From positions 1 to 64,000 of the forward strand of contig USEU01000001.1 of the NCBI GenBank assembly GCA_900553805.1: a DNA stretch of 64,000 bases, given 5' to 3'. This document shows positions 1 through 9,500 of the stretch, piece by piece. Positions within the stretch are counted from its first letter, which is position 1; each line of letters begins with the position of its first letter. This stretch comes from an uncultured Eubacteriales bacterium (GTDB lineage: Bacteria > Bacillota > Clostridia > Oscillospirales > Oscillospiraceae). A program made the position numbers and the translations under genes. The notes under the pieces were generated by a model that was not told the origin of the DNA, made no database searches, and saw only the letters and a list, made by a program, of their open reading frames with translations.

Positions 1-165
1 CTGCTCAAAAGTGAACTGTTGTACTTACAAGAGTTTCAGTCTATGGAACACTTCAAGCAGGAACTCGTTGCATATCTGGATTACTACAACAACCGCAGGA
101 TCAAGGCAAAACTGAAGGGCTTGCCGCCTGCAATGCACAGACAGCAAGCCCTTTCGGCTGCTTGA
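1..165 (+). CDS. IS3-family transposase (OrfB integrase), C-terminal fragment cut by window start
   Basis: Fifty-four codons are open from base 1 to a TGA at 163-165. The residues DYYNNRRIKAKLKGLPP are the typical C-terminal end of the rve/DDE integrase domain of IS3 and IS150 group transposases, where the YN-RI-KLKG-P pattern follows the catalytic core. The DDE catalytic residues would lie upstream of the window. Whether the full element is intact is unknown. The family call rests on this short motif plus the IS3-like terminus downstream. Confidence 0.75.
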   Translation: MLKSELLYLQEFQSMEHFKQELVAYLDYYNNRRIKAKLKGLPPAMHRQQALSAA

Positions 166-211
166 ACAATTTTTACTTCAAAATATTGTCTAACTTTTTG
201 GGGTCACTTCA
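1..211 (+). mobile_element. Right end of an IS3-family insertion sequence (left part outside window)
   Basis: The stretch holds the last 54 codons of an IS3-type transposase and then a terminal sequence ending near base 211. The terminal bases TAACTTTTTGGGGTCACTTC (191-210) read, in reverse complement, like the TGAAGTGACCCC...AAAGTTAGACA inverted repeat common to Firmicute IS3 elements. The left end and any target duplication cannot be seen. The element ends about 22 bases from the stop codon of the neighbouring minus-strand gene, so it probably inserted in that gene's 3' flank. Confidence 0.75.
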
Positions 212-233
212 GTGCGGCATTCTCCGGGTGATT

Positions 234-782
234 TTATGTAAGTTCTGCGGTCAGGCGTTGGGTCAGCAGGCAGCAGGCGCGGAAGGCGTAGTCTGTGTCG
301 GTCTCTACGCAGCCGGGGAGCCGGGCGTAGGCGGTGTGCATCCAGCGGATCAGCGCGGCGGGGGAGCCGCGGTAGCGGCAGGAGGGCACCGGGCGGCGGC
401 GCACCTGGGCCAGAAAGTAGTTTTGCAGTCCGGCCTCATAGGCCCGGTGTTCCTTCAGATTCTTTACAAAACGCTCGTCGTGGGCATAGGTAAAGGCGTC
501 TATGGTATAGTGGACCAGCTTGCCCAGGCAGTAGTAATCCCAGGAGGTATAGTGCTGCTTCCCGTCCAGCCGCATGGCCAGCCGCATCATGAACCGATTG
601 GAATTGCTGTAATTGTGCCCCCGCATCCACTGGCTGCGCAGGGAGCCCTTCAGATAGGTCGCCGGGTTTTTATCCGGCTGGGTGCACCCCAGCAGAAATA
701 CCTTTGCCTGCCCTGGGGTGGCCACCGGCAGATATTCCCGCAGCAGGATCCGCCCCATGGCCGCATGGCTCTTATTCCTCAT
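234..782 (-). CDS. Zinc-dependent phospholipase C-like protein (182 aa)
   Basis: The protein resembles the Zn_dep_PLPC family, which hydrolyses phospholipids or has unknown hydrolase roles in Clostridia. Visible markers are an N-terminal NPATYLKGS segment, a His-Asn-Tyr segment, a GKLVHYTIDAFTYAHDERF stretch with the H-x3-D and HD ligand pattern, and a following KEHRAYE. There is no signal peptide, unlike secreted phospholipase C toxins, so a cytoplasmic or unknown location is likely. The ATG at 782 is chosen because a GGGAGG ribosome site sits 8 bases upstream; a GTG at 791 would overlap that site. The IS3 end lies 22 bases past the stop codon. Confidence 0.6.
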   Translation of the reverse strand: MRNKSHAAMGRILLREYLPVATPGQAKVFLLGCTQPDKNPATYLKGSLRSQWMRGHNYSNSNRFMMRLAMRLDGKQHYTSWDYYCLGKLVHYTIDAFTYAHDERFVKNLKEHRAYEAGLQNYFLAQVRRRPVPSCRYRGSPAALIRWMHTAYARLPGCVETDTDYAFRACCLLTQRLTAELT

Positions 783-824
783 TTCCCACACCTCCCAGGC
801 CGCGTCATTTTATTTCCGGCTGCA

Positions 825-855
825 ATTATACCACGCTCATTGGGGAAATTGTGAA
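825..855 (-). promoter_or_regulatory. Putative sigma-A promoter of the phospholipase-like gene
   Basis: On the minus strand a TATAAT -10 box (825-830) is preceded by TGG, an extended -10. A weak TTCACA -35 (850-855) lies 19 bases upstream. It is 43 bases from the start codon at 782. Confidence 0.45.
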
Positions 856-877
856 TATTCCACAAATATTTCCCTGG

Positions 878-909
878 AAAAAACCACCCCGCGGCGCTTG
901 GCCGCGGGG
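878..909 (-). terminator. Rho-independent terminator after the kinase gene
   Basis: The arms CCCCGCGGC (887-895) and GCCGCGGGG (901-909) pair around a short loop. They are followed on the minus strand by a T-run (878-883). The hairpin begins 16 bases after the kinase stop codon. Confidence 0.85.
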
Positions 910-924
910 TAGATCAAATATGGC

Positions 925-3900
925 CTACGAAATGCTCAGGCTCACGGAGGCGGCGGTGGTGCCGTTGAAGTAGATATCCAGCGTGTAGTTGCCCGGCGCA
1001 CTGGGGGTGGTGGGGACATTCAGCCCGGCGTAGGGGGAATTGGCGAACATGTCGCGCCACACCAGCGTTTCCTCGCCCACCAGCTCCGGCGCGACCTGGC
1101 CCTGGCTGTCCCGGTAGACGTACAGGACGTTGATCTCCTCATCGTCCAGGTACACGCCGTAGCTGTTTTGCAGCAGGACGGAAATGGACTGCCCGGCGGT
1201 GAAGCTCTGGGTGAAGCGGTCGCTGGAGACAGCCCCGGAGGCCCAGCCGGCTTCCGCAGGCGTCTCCAGCAGCTTGACCGACAGGCTGCTTCTGGAAATG
1301 CCGTGGCCGCTGTAATCGGGAGCGTCGGGGCAGGTATAGACCTGGGTGCCGCCGAAGACGGAGACGCCGTCGGAGGTCTGGATGGTGAAGTGGTAGACCG
1401 CGCCGGGGATCCGGGGCGCCACGGTGGCGGTGGTGCCGTTGGCGGTGACGGCGCTGGGCAGGTCGCTGTCGTCCAGCGTGTAGATGACCTGCCAGTTGCC
1501 CTCCGGGGGATTGCCCCGGAACTGCCAGTTCAGCGTCAGCAGCTGCCGGTCGGTGTCGTCCACCTGGAAACTCGTCAGCGTGATGGGGTTGGCGGAGACG
1601 GAGATGCGGGTGAACTGGGACATGCCCTTGGCATAAACATCCACATTGTAGGACTTGCTCTCGGACAGGCCGGTAAACACGGCCTTGGTCTCATAGAATT
1701 CCTGAGTCTCGTCGTAGCCCTCGCCGCTGCAATGGACGATCCACGCATCCGGGTCGATGGAGGCGGTGTTGCCCCATTCCACCGTCAGCGTCCCGTCCTG
1801 ATAGGAGGTGACCGCCAGATCCCGCACGCCGATGATCTGTACCGGGGTGAACTGCACGGTGTTCTGCCCGCTGGCAGGGCTGTGGTTGATGCCGCTGAGA
1901 ATTTCAATGCGGAAGGTATAGAGCTTCCCGATGGCCAGATTTTCCAGGGTGACATTGTGGCCGGTAAAGGTCTTTACCAGCTCCGGCTCGCCCTCGGCAG
2001 AGTAGTACACCTGCCACTGGTCCGGCTCCGCGCCCTCCACGATCATGGAGAGGGACACGCTTCCGTCTGTGTCGCCGGTGCCGGCATTCAGGGCGGCCAG
2101 CACCGTGTTGCCCTGGGTGGTGAATACCTGGGAGACAGGACTGGTCAGCTTGTGCAGGCCGGTGACCTGGACCTGGATGTTATAGAAGGTACCGGCGGTG
2201 ATTTTGTCAAATTCCGCCTTGCCGTCCTGCACCGCCTGGGTGTAGGAGTTGCCGTAGGGGTCGGTGCACACCACGTTCAGCAGGCCCTCACGCACCTGGG
2301 AATCCACCCGGACCACCAGCTTGCCCTGATCCTCCTGGACGGTGATGCCGTTGACGGTTTGCAGGTATTCGCTGGTATAGTACATATAGCCCCACACACC
2401 GGCTGCCAGCAGCAGGCAGAGCAGGAAGATGGTAAACAGCACGCCCACGGCGGATTTCTTTTTCTTCGGCGGCTTGATGACCACCGGCTCCACATGGGGA
2501 TGGGTCTTTCGCTCCATGGTCACGGGCTTTTCGGAGGAGCGGAGCAGCTTGCTCAGCGACGCGAGCTCCTTATCCAGATCCTCGTCCCCAATGGCGGTGG
2601 GCCACAGGTCCTCGTCCTCATGCTCGGTCAGGGACGCGAATTCATTGTCAACCGCCGCGTCAGCATCGGCAGGGGAGAAGGCGTATTCCTCCTGCGTCCC
2701 GGACGCTTCCCCGGCGGGAACGTCAGCGGGAGCGTCAACTGCCTCCGGCACATCCCAAACGGTTTCAGAGGCTTCAACGGTTTCGGTTTCCTCGACGGTT
2801 TCCTCCACCGTCTCGGTTTCCGCAATGGTTTCCCCGCCGGCATCCTCCTGAGCGGGGATCTCCGCCGGTTCCGTTACGGTGGCGTCCTCCGGCTTCGGAA
2901 TGGCATCTTCGGCGGCGTCCTCCGCCTCCGGCGCTTCCGCGGCGGTCTCATCCACCGTTTCCTCCGCCGGTTCCGCCTGGGCAGCCTCATCCGCTTCCTC
3001 CGGCGCTTCCGCCCCGCCGTCCTGACTGACCGGAGCGGCGGCTTCACCGGCGCCCGGCGTCTCGGAGGTGATCGGCTCCATGATGGGCACGTTGTTGATG
3101 GTGTTGCGCTGCATATAGTCGATCAGCGCCTGGCGCATCTCGGCAGGGTCCTGCCAGCGCTTGGCCGGGTCCGGGTCGCAGGCCCGCAGCAAAATTCCGG
3201 CCATTTCCTCGTCGGCGGTGGCGGGGGCGCTCAGGGGCTTGTCCGGCTCCTGGGGCAGGGCCCCGTTGTTGAAGATCTGATACAGGATCATGCCTACGCA
3301 ATAGGTATCCGCCGTCTCGTTCAGCACGGACAGATCGTCCATCAGCTCCGGGGCGGTGTAGCTGCTGCGGTATTTTTCCGGCATGGGGGTATATTTCAGA
3401 GAATCCAGGGGAATAAAGCCCAGATCACCGATCTTGTATTCCTTTTTGTTGGAAATGAAGATGTTGGAGGGCTTCAGGTCCACATACAGCATCCCCGCCC
3501 TGCGGCAGGCGGCCAGCGCCGTGCACAGGTCGATGCCCAGGTTCACCGCCTCCAGGTGGGATACGGCGTGCCGGTGCATATACCGCTCCAGGGTGAGCCG
3601 GAACCCGCTGAGCAGAAATACCTCGTAGCCGATCCTGCTTTTCTGCATCGGCTCCATCTGGCAGCCCTCGTAGGGGACGAACCCCTCCAGCCGGGACAGC
3701 TCCTGCAAAAGCGCGGTCTCCTTTACAATATCCTCGGCCAGGGAGCGATAGTATTCCGCCGCCTCTGCCGAATTCTTGTAAGCGCCGGTGATGAGCAGCG
3801 CGTCCAGCTGCGTCTGGGACGCGGGGATGGAGATCACCTTTACGATGTATTTCCGCTGGGAATCCGCCCGCACGGCCGGGTAGCAGCGGACCCCGAAGTG

Positions 3901-3966
3901 GTCGCCCACCGGGTTGCCGACGGCAAATCCATCCAGCAGCGGAGAGACACTCAGTTGTTCAGGCAA
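925..3966 (-). CDS. Membrane Ser/Thr protein kinase with fibronectin-III-like ectodomain (1013 aa)
   Basis: Residues 1-280 form a Hanks-type kinase: ATP-binding Lys43 (IVKV), helix-C Glu near 83, catalytic loop YVDLKPSNIF with Asp163 and Asn168, and DLG (Asp181) in place of DFG. A Glu/Ala/Thr-rich acidic linker follows to about residue 490, then a KKKK stop-transfer patch and one membrane segment near 507-530. The roughly 480-residue outer part consists of repeated beta-sandwich units resembling fibronectin type III domains; no PASTA repeats are seen. The TTG start at 3966 is preferred because AAAGGAGG lies 8 bases before it. An upstream ATG at 3996 lies inside the predicted -10 box. HRD is replaced by YVD, but the catalytic Asp is kept, so activity is plausible. 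The substrate is unknown; IreB in this window is a family precedent. Confidence 0.85.
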   Translation of the reverse strand: MPEQLSVSPLLDGFAVGNPVGDHFGVRCYPAVRADSQRKYIVKVISIPASQTQLDALLITGAYKNSAEAAEYYRSLAEDIVKETALLQELSRLEGFVPYEGCQMEPMQKSRIGYEVFLLSGFRLTLERYMHRHAVSHLEAVNLGIDLCTALAACRRAGMLYVDLKPSNIFISNKKEYKIGDLGFIPLDSLKYTPMPEKYRSSYTAPELMDDLSVLNETADTYCVGMILYQIFNNGALPQEPDKPLSAPATADEEMAGILLRACDPDPAKRWQDPAEMRQALIDYMQRNTINNVPIMEPITSETPGAGEAAAPVSQDGGAEAPEEADEAAQAEPAEETVDETAAEAPEAEDAAEDAIPKPEDATVTEPAEIPAQEDAGGETIAETETVEETVEETETVEASETVWDVPEAVDAPADVPAGEASGTQEEYAFSPADADAAVDNEFASLTEHEDEDLWPTAIGDEDLDKELASLSKLLRSSEKPVTMERKTHPHVEPVVIKPPKKKKSAVGVLFTIFLLCLLLAAGVWGYMYYTSEYLQTVNGITVQEDQGKLVVRVDSQVREGLLNVVCTDPYGNSYTQAVQDGKAEFDKITAGTFYNIQVQVTGLHKLTSPVSQVFTTQGNTVLAALNAGTGDTDGSVSLSMIVEGAEPDQWQVYYSAEGEPELVKTFTGHNVTLENLAIGKLYTFRIEILSGINHSPASGQNTVQFTPVQIIGVRDLAVTSYQDGTLTVEWGNTASIDPDAWIVHCSGEGYDETQEFYETKAVFTGLSESKSYNVDVYAKGMSQFTRISVSANPITLTSFQVDDTDRQLLTLNWQFRGNPPEGNWQVIYTLDDSDLPSAVTANGTTATVAPRIPGAVYHFTIQTSDGVSVFGGTQVYTCPDAPDYSGHGISRSSLSVKLLETPAEAGWASGAVSSDRFTQSFTAGQSISVLLQNSYGVYLDDEEINVLYVYRDSQGQVAPELVGEETLVWRDMFANSPYAGLNVPTTPSAPGNYTLDIYFNGTTAASVSLSIS

Positions 3967-3991
3967 TGTAATCGCCTCCTTTATCCCCTGT

Positions 3992-4020
3992 ATCATAATC
4001 GAAAATTACAAAAATTGCAA
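3992..4020 (-). promoter_or_regulatory. Sigma-A promoter of the kinase gene
   Basis: TTGCAA (4015-4020), a 17-base spacer and TATGAT (3992-3997) are read on the minus strand. The position supports a TTG start at 3966. It is back to back with the promoter of the zinc-ribbon gene. Confidence 0.65.
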
Positions 4021-4031
4021 TATGTTTGTGC

Positions 4032-4060
4032 TTGTTTTCTTGAAACAAGTGTGCTATAAT
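4032..4060 (+). promoter_or_regulatory. Sigma-A promoter of the zinc-ribbon/Ig-like gene
   Basis: TTGTTT (4032-4037), a 17-base spacer ending in TGC and TATAAT (4055-4060) form an extended -10 promoter 50 bases ahead of the start codon. Confidence 0.75.
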
Positions 4061-4109
4061 GTGTCGAAAGGATGGGTAGGTCTATCCATCAGGTCAGGAG
4101 GTATCTTTT

Positions 4110-5204
4110 ATGAGCAAGATCGTATGCGATATCTGCGGCACCACCTATGATGATTCCACAGGTGCTTGCCCGGTTTGCGGCTGGAATCCCAGGACCACAC
4201 TGGAAAGCACTTCCGCCGATGACGATATTCTGAACGATGATTTTTCCCTGGACGATGCCGATTCGTCCGCTACGCCCCCCCAGAAGGGCAGGGCCGTCTT
4301 TGATTACGACGCGGTGAACACCCACCGCCGCCGCCCGCCCCGTCCCGCACCCGCTCCGGCCCCCGCGCAGGAGGAAGAGGACGAGGAAGAGGAATCCGGC
4401 TCCAATAAATTCCTGGTGTTTATCCTGGTGGTGCTGATCCTGGCCCTGCTGGCGGTCAGCGGCTACATTGCCTATACCAAGCTCTGGAAGCCCAAGAACA
4501 TCGGCGACGACAGCAACCGTCCCCAGGAGACCGTGGCCACCCTGCCGCAGGACGGCGGCGAGACCGTCTTCGGCGATGAGACCGTTGCCACCGAGGATCC
4601 CACCGTGGTCACCGAGCTGACCATCCCCTGCACCGATCTGTCCCTGGTCGCGACCATGGACACGCTGACCTTTGCCGGGCAGTATTGGCGTCTGATGGTC
4701 AAGTACACCCCCGAGGATACCACCGATAAGGTGGCCTTCACCTCCGGCGACGAGAGCGTGGTCACCGTGGACGAGTATGGCCGGGTCACCGCTGTGGGCG
4801 AGGGCGAGACGGTGATCGTGATCACCTGCGGCGAAAAGCGGCTGGAGACCCCCGCTGTGGTCAAGTTCGCCGCCGAGGAGACCGAGGCCCCCACCGACGC
4901 CACCGATGCTCCCGCCTCCGGCACCTCCGGCACGGGCACCGGCACCGGCACCGTGGCGACGCCCAGCTCCGGCTCTGTGCTCAAGCTGAAGCGGACGGAT
5001 ATCACCATTAGCCGCCGGGGCGTGTATGTCACCCTGGAGCTGGAGAACGGCATTACCGCCGAAAGTGTCAAGTGGTCTACCAGCGATTCCAGCATTGCCA
5101 CCGTGTACAATGGCAACGTCACTGCCATCGGCAAGGGCACATGCGTGATTCGTGCGGAGTATGACGGCCAGGTGGCCGAGTGCGTGGTTCGCTGCAAGTT
5201 CTGA
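4110..5204 (+). CDS. Zinc-ribbon membrane protein with bacterial Ig-like (BIG2) domains (364 aa)
   Basis: The N-terminus carries two CxxC knuckles (Cys6, Cys9, Cys20, Cys23), a cytoplasmic zinc ribbon. An acidic and Pro-rich linker follows, then one membrane helix around residues 99-123 and an outer region. Two BIG2-like units can be read: one with SVVTVDEYGRVTAVGEG near 210-240 and a C-terminal one with SIATVYNGNVTAIGKG. They are joined by a Thr/Gly/Ala-rich spacer. An AGGAGG site lies upstream of the ATG. The gene is divergent from the kinase, which has the same plan of cytoplasmic head, one helix and beta-sandwich ectodomain. A shared role at the cell surface is inference. The precise function is unknown. 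Confidence 0.75.
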   Translation: MSKIVCDICGTTYDDSTGACPVCGWNPRTTLESTSADDDILNDDFSLDDADSSATPPQKGRAVFDYDAVNTHRRRPPRPAPAPAPAQEEEDEEEESGSNKFLVFILVVLILALLAVSGYIAYTKLWKPKNIGDDSNRPQETVATLPQDGGETVFGDETVATEDPTVVTELTIPCTDLSLVATMDTLTFAGQYWRLMVKYTPEDTTDKVAFTSGDESVVTVDEYGRVTAVGEGETVIVITCGEKRLETPAVVKFAAEETEAPTDATDAPASGTSGTGTGTGTVATPSSGSVLKLKRTDITISRRGVYVTLELENGITAESVKWSTSDSSIATVYNGNVTAIGKGTCVIRAEYDGQVAECVVRCKF

Positions 5205-5214
5205 TCATAATTCA

Positions 5215-5256
5215 AAAGAGCAGCGGCAGTTCCCATGCGAACTGCCGCTGCTTTTT
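5215..5256. terminator. Bidirectional terminator
   Basis: Arms AGCAGCGGCAGTT (5219-5231) and AACTGCCGCTGCT (5240-5252) form a near-perfect hairpin. It has T-runs on both strands and serves the gene ending at 5204 and the convergent DUF378 gene. Confidence 0.9.
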
Positions 5257-5260
5257 ACGG

Positions 5261-5464
5261 TCACTCCCCGTGGGTGAATACCCGGTCGCGGAACAGGAAG
5301 GAAATGCACCAAAGGCCCGCAAGTCCCACCACGGTATAGATGATCCTGCTGAGCAGCGACGAAGAGCCGCCGAACAGCCAGGCCACCAGGTCGAATTGGA
5401 ACAGCCCCACCAGGCCCCAGTTGGCGCAGCCGATGATGGACAAGATCAGTGTCAGTGTATCCAT
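5261..5464 (-). CDS. DUF378 family small membrane protein (67 aa)
   Basis: The protein has two hydrophobic segments (about residues 4-33 and 39-59). It shows the NWGLVGLFQFDLVAWLFG pattern of the DUF378/YuzA family, whose function is unknown. Length is typical. The ATG at 5464 has a GGAGG site 7 bases upstream. It stands alone, convergent with the zinc-ribbon gene and divergent from ispE. Confidence 0.85.
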   Translation of the reverse strand: MDTLTLILSIIGCANWGLVGLFQFDLVAWLFGGSSSLLSRIIYTVVGLAGLWCISFLFRDRVFTHGE

Positions 5465-5573
5465 GTGTTAACCTCCATATTTTCTTTGTGGACTGTGGAT
5501 AGCATACCCCTTTTTGAAAATAATACACCCGCCGCCGCTTTGACAAAATTTGCGAAATCAAAGGAGACAGATT

Positions 5574-6431
5574 ATGACAACCATATACGAAGGCGCGTTC
5601 GCCAAGCTGAACCTGACCCTGGATGTGCTGGACAAGCGGCCGGACGGCTACCATGATATCAAGAGCATCATGCAGGCCATTTCCATCCGGGACGATGTGG
5701 AGATCGATATCGGCACCGGCCGCCCCTGGAGCCTGGAATGCACCGCCGAGGGCATTCCCACGGACGGGACCAATCTGGCCTGGAAGGCGGCGGAGGCTTA
5801 CTGCCAGGCTCTGCACAAGGACCCCGGCGGCATTGCCATCCGCATTCACAAGCGTATCCCCTCCGGCGCGGGGCTGGGCGGCGGCAGCGCGGACGCGGCG
5901 GCGGTGCTGCGGGCGCTGAACCGGCACTATGGCGACCCGCTTTCCATCCTGGCCCTGGCGGAGCTGGGGGCGCAGGTGGGCAGCGACGTGCCCTTCTGCG
6001 TGCTGTGCGGCACGGCCATGGCCGAGGGCAGGGGAGAGCGGCTGCGCAAGCTGCCGGACATGCCGGACTGCGTATTTGTGGTCTGCAAGCCGGATTTCTC
6101 CGTGTCCACCCCGGAGCTTTATCATAAAATCGATTCTGTGGCCATTCCCAAGCGCCCGGACCATATGGCCATGGAAAGCGCCCTGCTGGCCGGTGACATC
6201 GGCAAGATCGCCGACCTGATCTATAATGTCTTTGACCCGGTGGTCACGGCGGAGCACCTGGAAATGAACTACATCAAATCCATCTGCAACAGCTACGGCG
6301 CGTTGGGCATGCAGATGACCGGGTCCGGCTCCGCCATCTATGCCATCATGCCCAGCTTTGAGTACGCCGCCGTGGTGTGCAACATGCTCAAGGACAATTA
6401 TCCCAATGTCTTTATCGCAAAGCCCATTTGA
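5574..6431 (+). CDS. ispE: 4-diphosphocytidyl-2-C-methyl-D-erythritol kinase (285 aa)
   Basis: This GHMP kinase phosphorylates CDP-methylerythritol in the non-mevalonate isoprenoid pathway. N-terminal AFAKLNLTLDVLDKRPDGYH is the IspE signature, and PSGAGLGGGSADAAA around residues 96-110 is the GHMP ATP-binding loop. A C-terminal MTGSGSAIYAI matches the third GHMP motif. The ATG at 5574 has AAGGAGA 7 bases upstream; an in-frame TTG at 5550 lies before that site. The length is normal. In many Clostridia the gene lies near sporulation or purR genes; here it stands alone with its own terminator. Confidence 0.95.
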   Translation: MTTIYEGAFAKLNLTLDVLDKRPDGYHDIKSIMQAISIRDDVEIDIGTGRPWSLECTAEGIPTDGTNLAWKAAEAYCQALHKDPGGIAIRIHKRIPSGAGLGGGSADAAAVLRALNRHYGDPLSILALAELGAQVGSDVPFCVLCGTAMAEGRGERLRKLPDMPDCVFVVCKPDFSVSTPELYHKIDSVAIPKRPDHMAMESALLAGDIGKIADLIYNVFDPVVTAEHLEMNYIKSICNSYGALGMQMTGSGSAIYAIMPSFEYAAVVCNMLKDNYPNVFIAKPI

Positions 6432-6434
6432 TAT

Positions 6435-6466
6435 GAAAAAATCCGCCCATCCGGGCGGATTTTTTG
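6435..6466 (+). terminator. Terminator of ispE
   Basis: ATCCGCCC (6441-6448) pairs with GGGCGGAT (6453-6460) and is followed by a T-run (6460-6465). A-residues precede it. Confidence 0.9.
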
Positions 6467-6487
6467 CGGAAGCACGGGAAATGCATC

Positions 6488-6516
6488 TGTCAATGAAGCG
6501 CGATTTATGATATACT
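6488..6516 (+). promoter_or_regulatory. Possible promoter of addB-addA
   Basis: TATACT (6511-6516) has a weak TGTCAA -35 (6488-6493) at 17 bases. It lies about 30 bases before addB. Confidence 0.4.
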
Positions 6517-6544
6517 TAGCCCCATAAGGAAAGGAGGCGGTATG

Positions 6545-9500
6545 ATGCTGCATCTTTTGATTGGAACGGACTGGACGGCCAACCGTCATGAGGTATTGAC
6601 GCGGCTGGCCGGGGACGTGGCCCAGCGGCAGCCGAACCGCATTCTCATGGTGCCGGAGCTGATCAGCCACGAGACGGAGCGGGCCCTCTGCGCTGCGGCG
6701 GGGGATACGGCCAGCCGCTATGCGGAGGTGCTGTCCTTTACCCGCCTGGCCCGCCGGGCGGCGGAGCAGGCGGGCAGCGGCGCAATGGAATGCCTGGATA
6801 ACGGCGGCCGGGTGGTGGCCATGGCGGCGGCGGCGCGGCAGCTGGCCAGCAGGCTGAAGGCCTATGCCGCCGTGGAGACCAAGCCGGAATTCCTGACGGA
6901 GCTGATCGACGCGGTGGATGAATTCAAGCGCTGCTGCATCAGCGCCGAGGACCTGAAAAAAGCCGCCGCCCAGACCGAGGGCAGCCTTGCCCAGAAGCTG
7001 GAGGAGCTTTCCCTGCTGATGGAGGGCTACGACGGCCTGTGCAGCCGGGGCAAGCGGGACCCCCGGGATCAGATGACCTGGCTGCTGGAGCAGCTGGAGG
7101 ACGGGGACTACGCCCGGCAGCATGTATTTTACATCGACGGTTTCCCGGATTTTACCCGGCAGCACATGGCGATTTTGGAGCACCTGATCCAGTTCAGCCC
7201 CAGCGTCACCGTCAGCCTGAACTGCGACGGCATCGGCTCCCACCAGCTGGCCTTTGAAAAAGCGGGGCAGACGGCCTTGGAGCTTCACCGGGCCGCCCAG
7301 CGGCTCCATGTGCCGGTACAGGTGGAGCCGATCCCGCCCCGGCAGGATAAAATGGAGATCATGCGCCAGCGGCTGTTTCAGGGGCCGATCTCCGGAGGCG
7401 CGGCGAGGGAGTACCTGCATGTTTACCGGGCGGATACCCCCTGGGCCGAGGTGATGGGGGCGGCACACCGGGTCCGCGCCCTGGTGCGCAGCGGCTGCCG
7501 TTACCGGGATATCACCCTGGTGTGCACCGACATGGCCCAGTACCAGCCTCTGGTGAATCTGGTGTTTTCCAGAATGCACATCCCCATCTACCAGTCCGGC
7601 ACCGAGGATATCCTGCAAAAGAGCATGATCGCCACGGTGCTTACCGCCCTGGACGCGGCCCTGGGCGACTATGACCAGCGCAGTGTGTTCCGCTACCTCC
7701 GCTCGGCCCTGTCCGGCGTGGATTCGGATACCTGCGACTTGATCGAGAACTACGCATTCCTCTGGGACATCCGGGGGAGCCGCTGGCTCCAGACCTGGGA
7801 GAACCACCCGGACGGCCTGGGGGCGGAATGGACGATTGACGCCCGGCAGCGCCTGGAGGCGCTGAATGCGCACCGGCAGCAGCTGACCGCACCCCTGGAG
7901 CGTTTGCGCCGGGGCTTCCGCGGGGCGTCCTGCCTGGGGCAGCAGGTGCAGGCGCTGTACGATTTCCTGGAGGCCGTAGACATGGAACAGCGCCTGGATC
8001 AGCTGGCCCGGGCGCTGGACGAGCAGGGCGACGGCCGGGATGCGCAGATATTGAACCAACTGTGGGAGATCCTCCTGTCCGCCCTGGAGCAGATGTATGA
8101 TGTGCTGGGCCAGACCCATTGGGAGCCGGAGCACTTTGTCCGTCTGCTGCGGCTGCTGCTGAGCCAGTACGATGTGGGAACCATCCCGCCGGTGCTGGAT
8201 GTGGTGCAGCTGGGGCCCGTTTCCGCCATGCGCTGCCACAGCGCGGCACACCTGATCCTGCTGGGCGCCCAGGAGGGAAATCTGCCCGCCTATTCCGGCG
8301 CGGCGGGGGTGCTGACGGACCAGGAGCGGGTCACCCTGCGCCGGCTGGGCGTACCCCTCACCGGCGGGGCCATGGAGGGCGTCCAGGCAGAATTCGCGGA
8401 GATCTACGGCGTGTTCTGCGGGGCACGGCAGTCGGCGGCGGTGTATTCTTCCGGTAAGCAGCCCTCTTTTGTCTACCGCCGCCTGGCGGAGCTTTCCGGG
8501 GCGGAGGAATTTGTGACGGATGCCCTTGGCTTTGCCGATGCGGATGCGCTGGAGGCTGGGGCGTTCCTGGCCGCCTGGGAGCGGGAGGAAAGCGCCCGGG
8601 AGCTGGACGTATTGCAGGATTATGAGCAGGTGCGCCGCCGGGCGGACTTCCAGTTGGGGGCCGTCAGCCCCGCCAATATCCGCAGGCTCTACGGCGATAG
8701 CCTGGCGCTGTCTGCCTCTCAGGTGGACAGGCAAGCGGAGTGCCGCCTGTCCTATTTCCTCAATTACGGCCTGCGGGCCAAGGAACGCAGGGAGGCGGCG
8801 GTGGACCCGGCGGAGTTCGGCACTTATGTCCACGCCGTGCTGGAAAACACCGCCCGCGCCGTCCGGGAGCAGGGCGGCTTCCACCAAGTGAGCCTGGAGG
8901 AGACCCTGGAGCTTGCCCATGCATATTCCAGGGAGTACGCCGACCAGCGGTTCGGCCAGCTCCAGTCCCAGCGCATGGAATACCTGTTCCGCCGCAACCT
9001 GGCAGAGCTGGACATGGTGGTGCAGGAGCTTTGGCAGGAGCTGCGGGAGTCGGATTTCCAGCCGGAGGATTTTGAAGTCGCCTTTGGCTCCGGCGAAGAA
9101 GATTCCCTCCCCCCGATTTCCATCCCCAACGGAAAAATGAATGCCATCCTCCGGGGCTTTGTGGACCGGGTGGACGTATGGCAAAGCCCCGGCAGCCGCT
9201 ATTACCGGGTGGTGGACTACAAGACCGGCAAAAAGGATTTTGATTACTGCGACGTGTTCAACGGCGTGGGGCTGCAAATGCTGCTGTACCTGTTCGCCTT
9301 GGAAGAAAGCGGCGGGAAGCTCCTGGGGGAGCGCCCCATCCCCGCCGGGGTGCAGTATTTCCCCGCCCGGGTCCCCTACATTCTTACTGAGGGCCTGCCG
9401 TCCGAGCAGGAGATCGCCGACAAGCGGCAGAAGGAATGGAGGCGGCAGGGCCTGCTGCTGGGCGACCGTGCCGTGCTGGATGCCATGGAGCCGGGAGAGC

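Noticed and set aside
1168-4059. Long plus-strand open frame opposite the kinase
   Set aside because: Gly/Arg/His-rich composition with no motif, while the minus strand encodes clear kinase motifs with a ribosome site and promoter.
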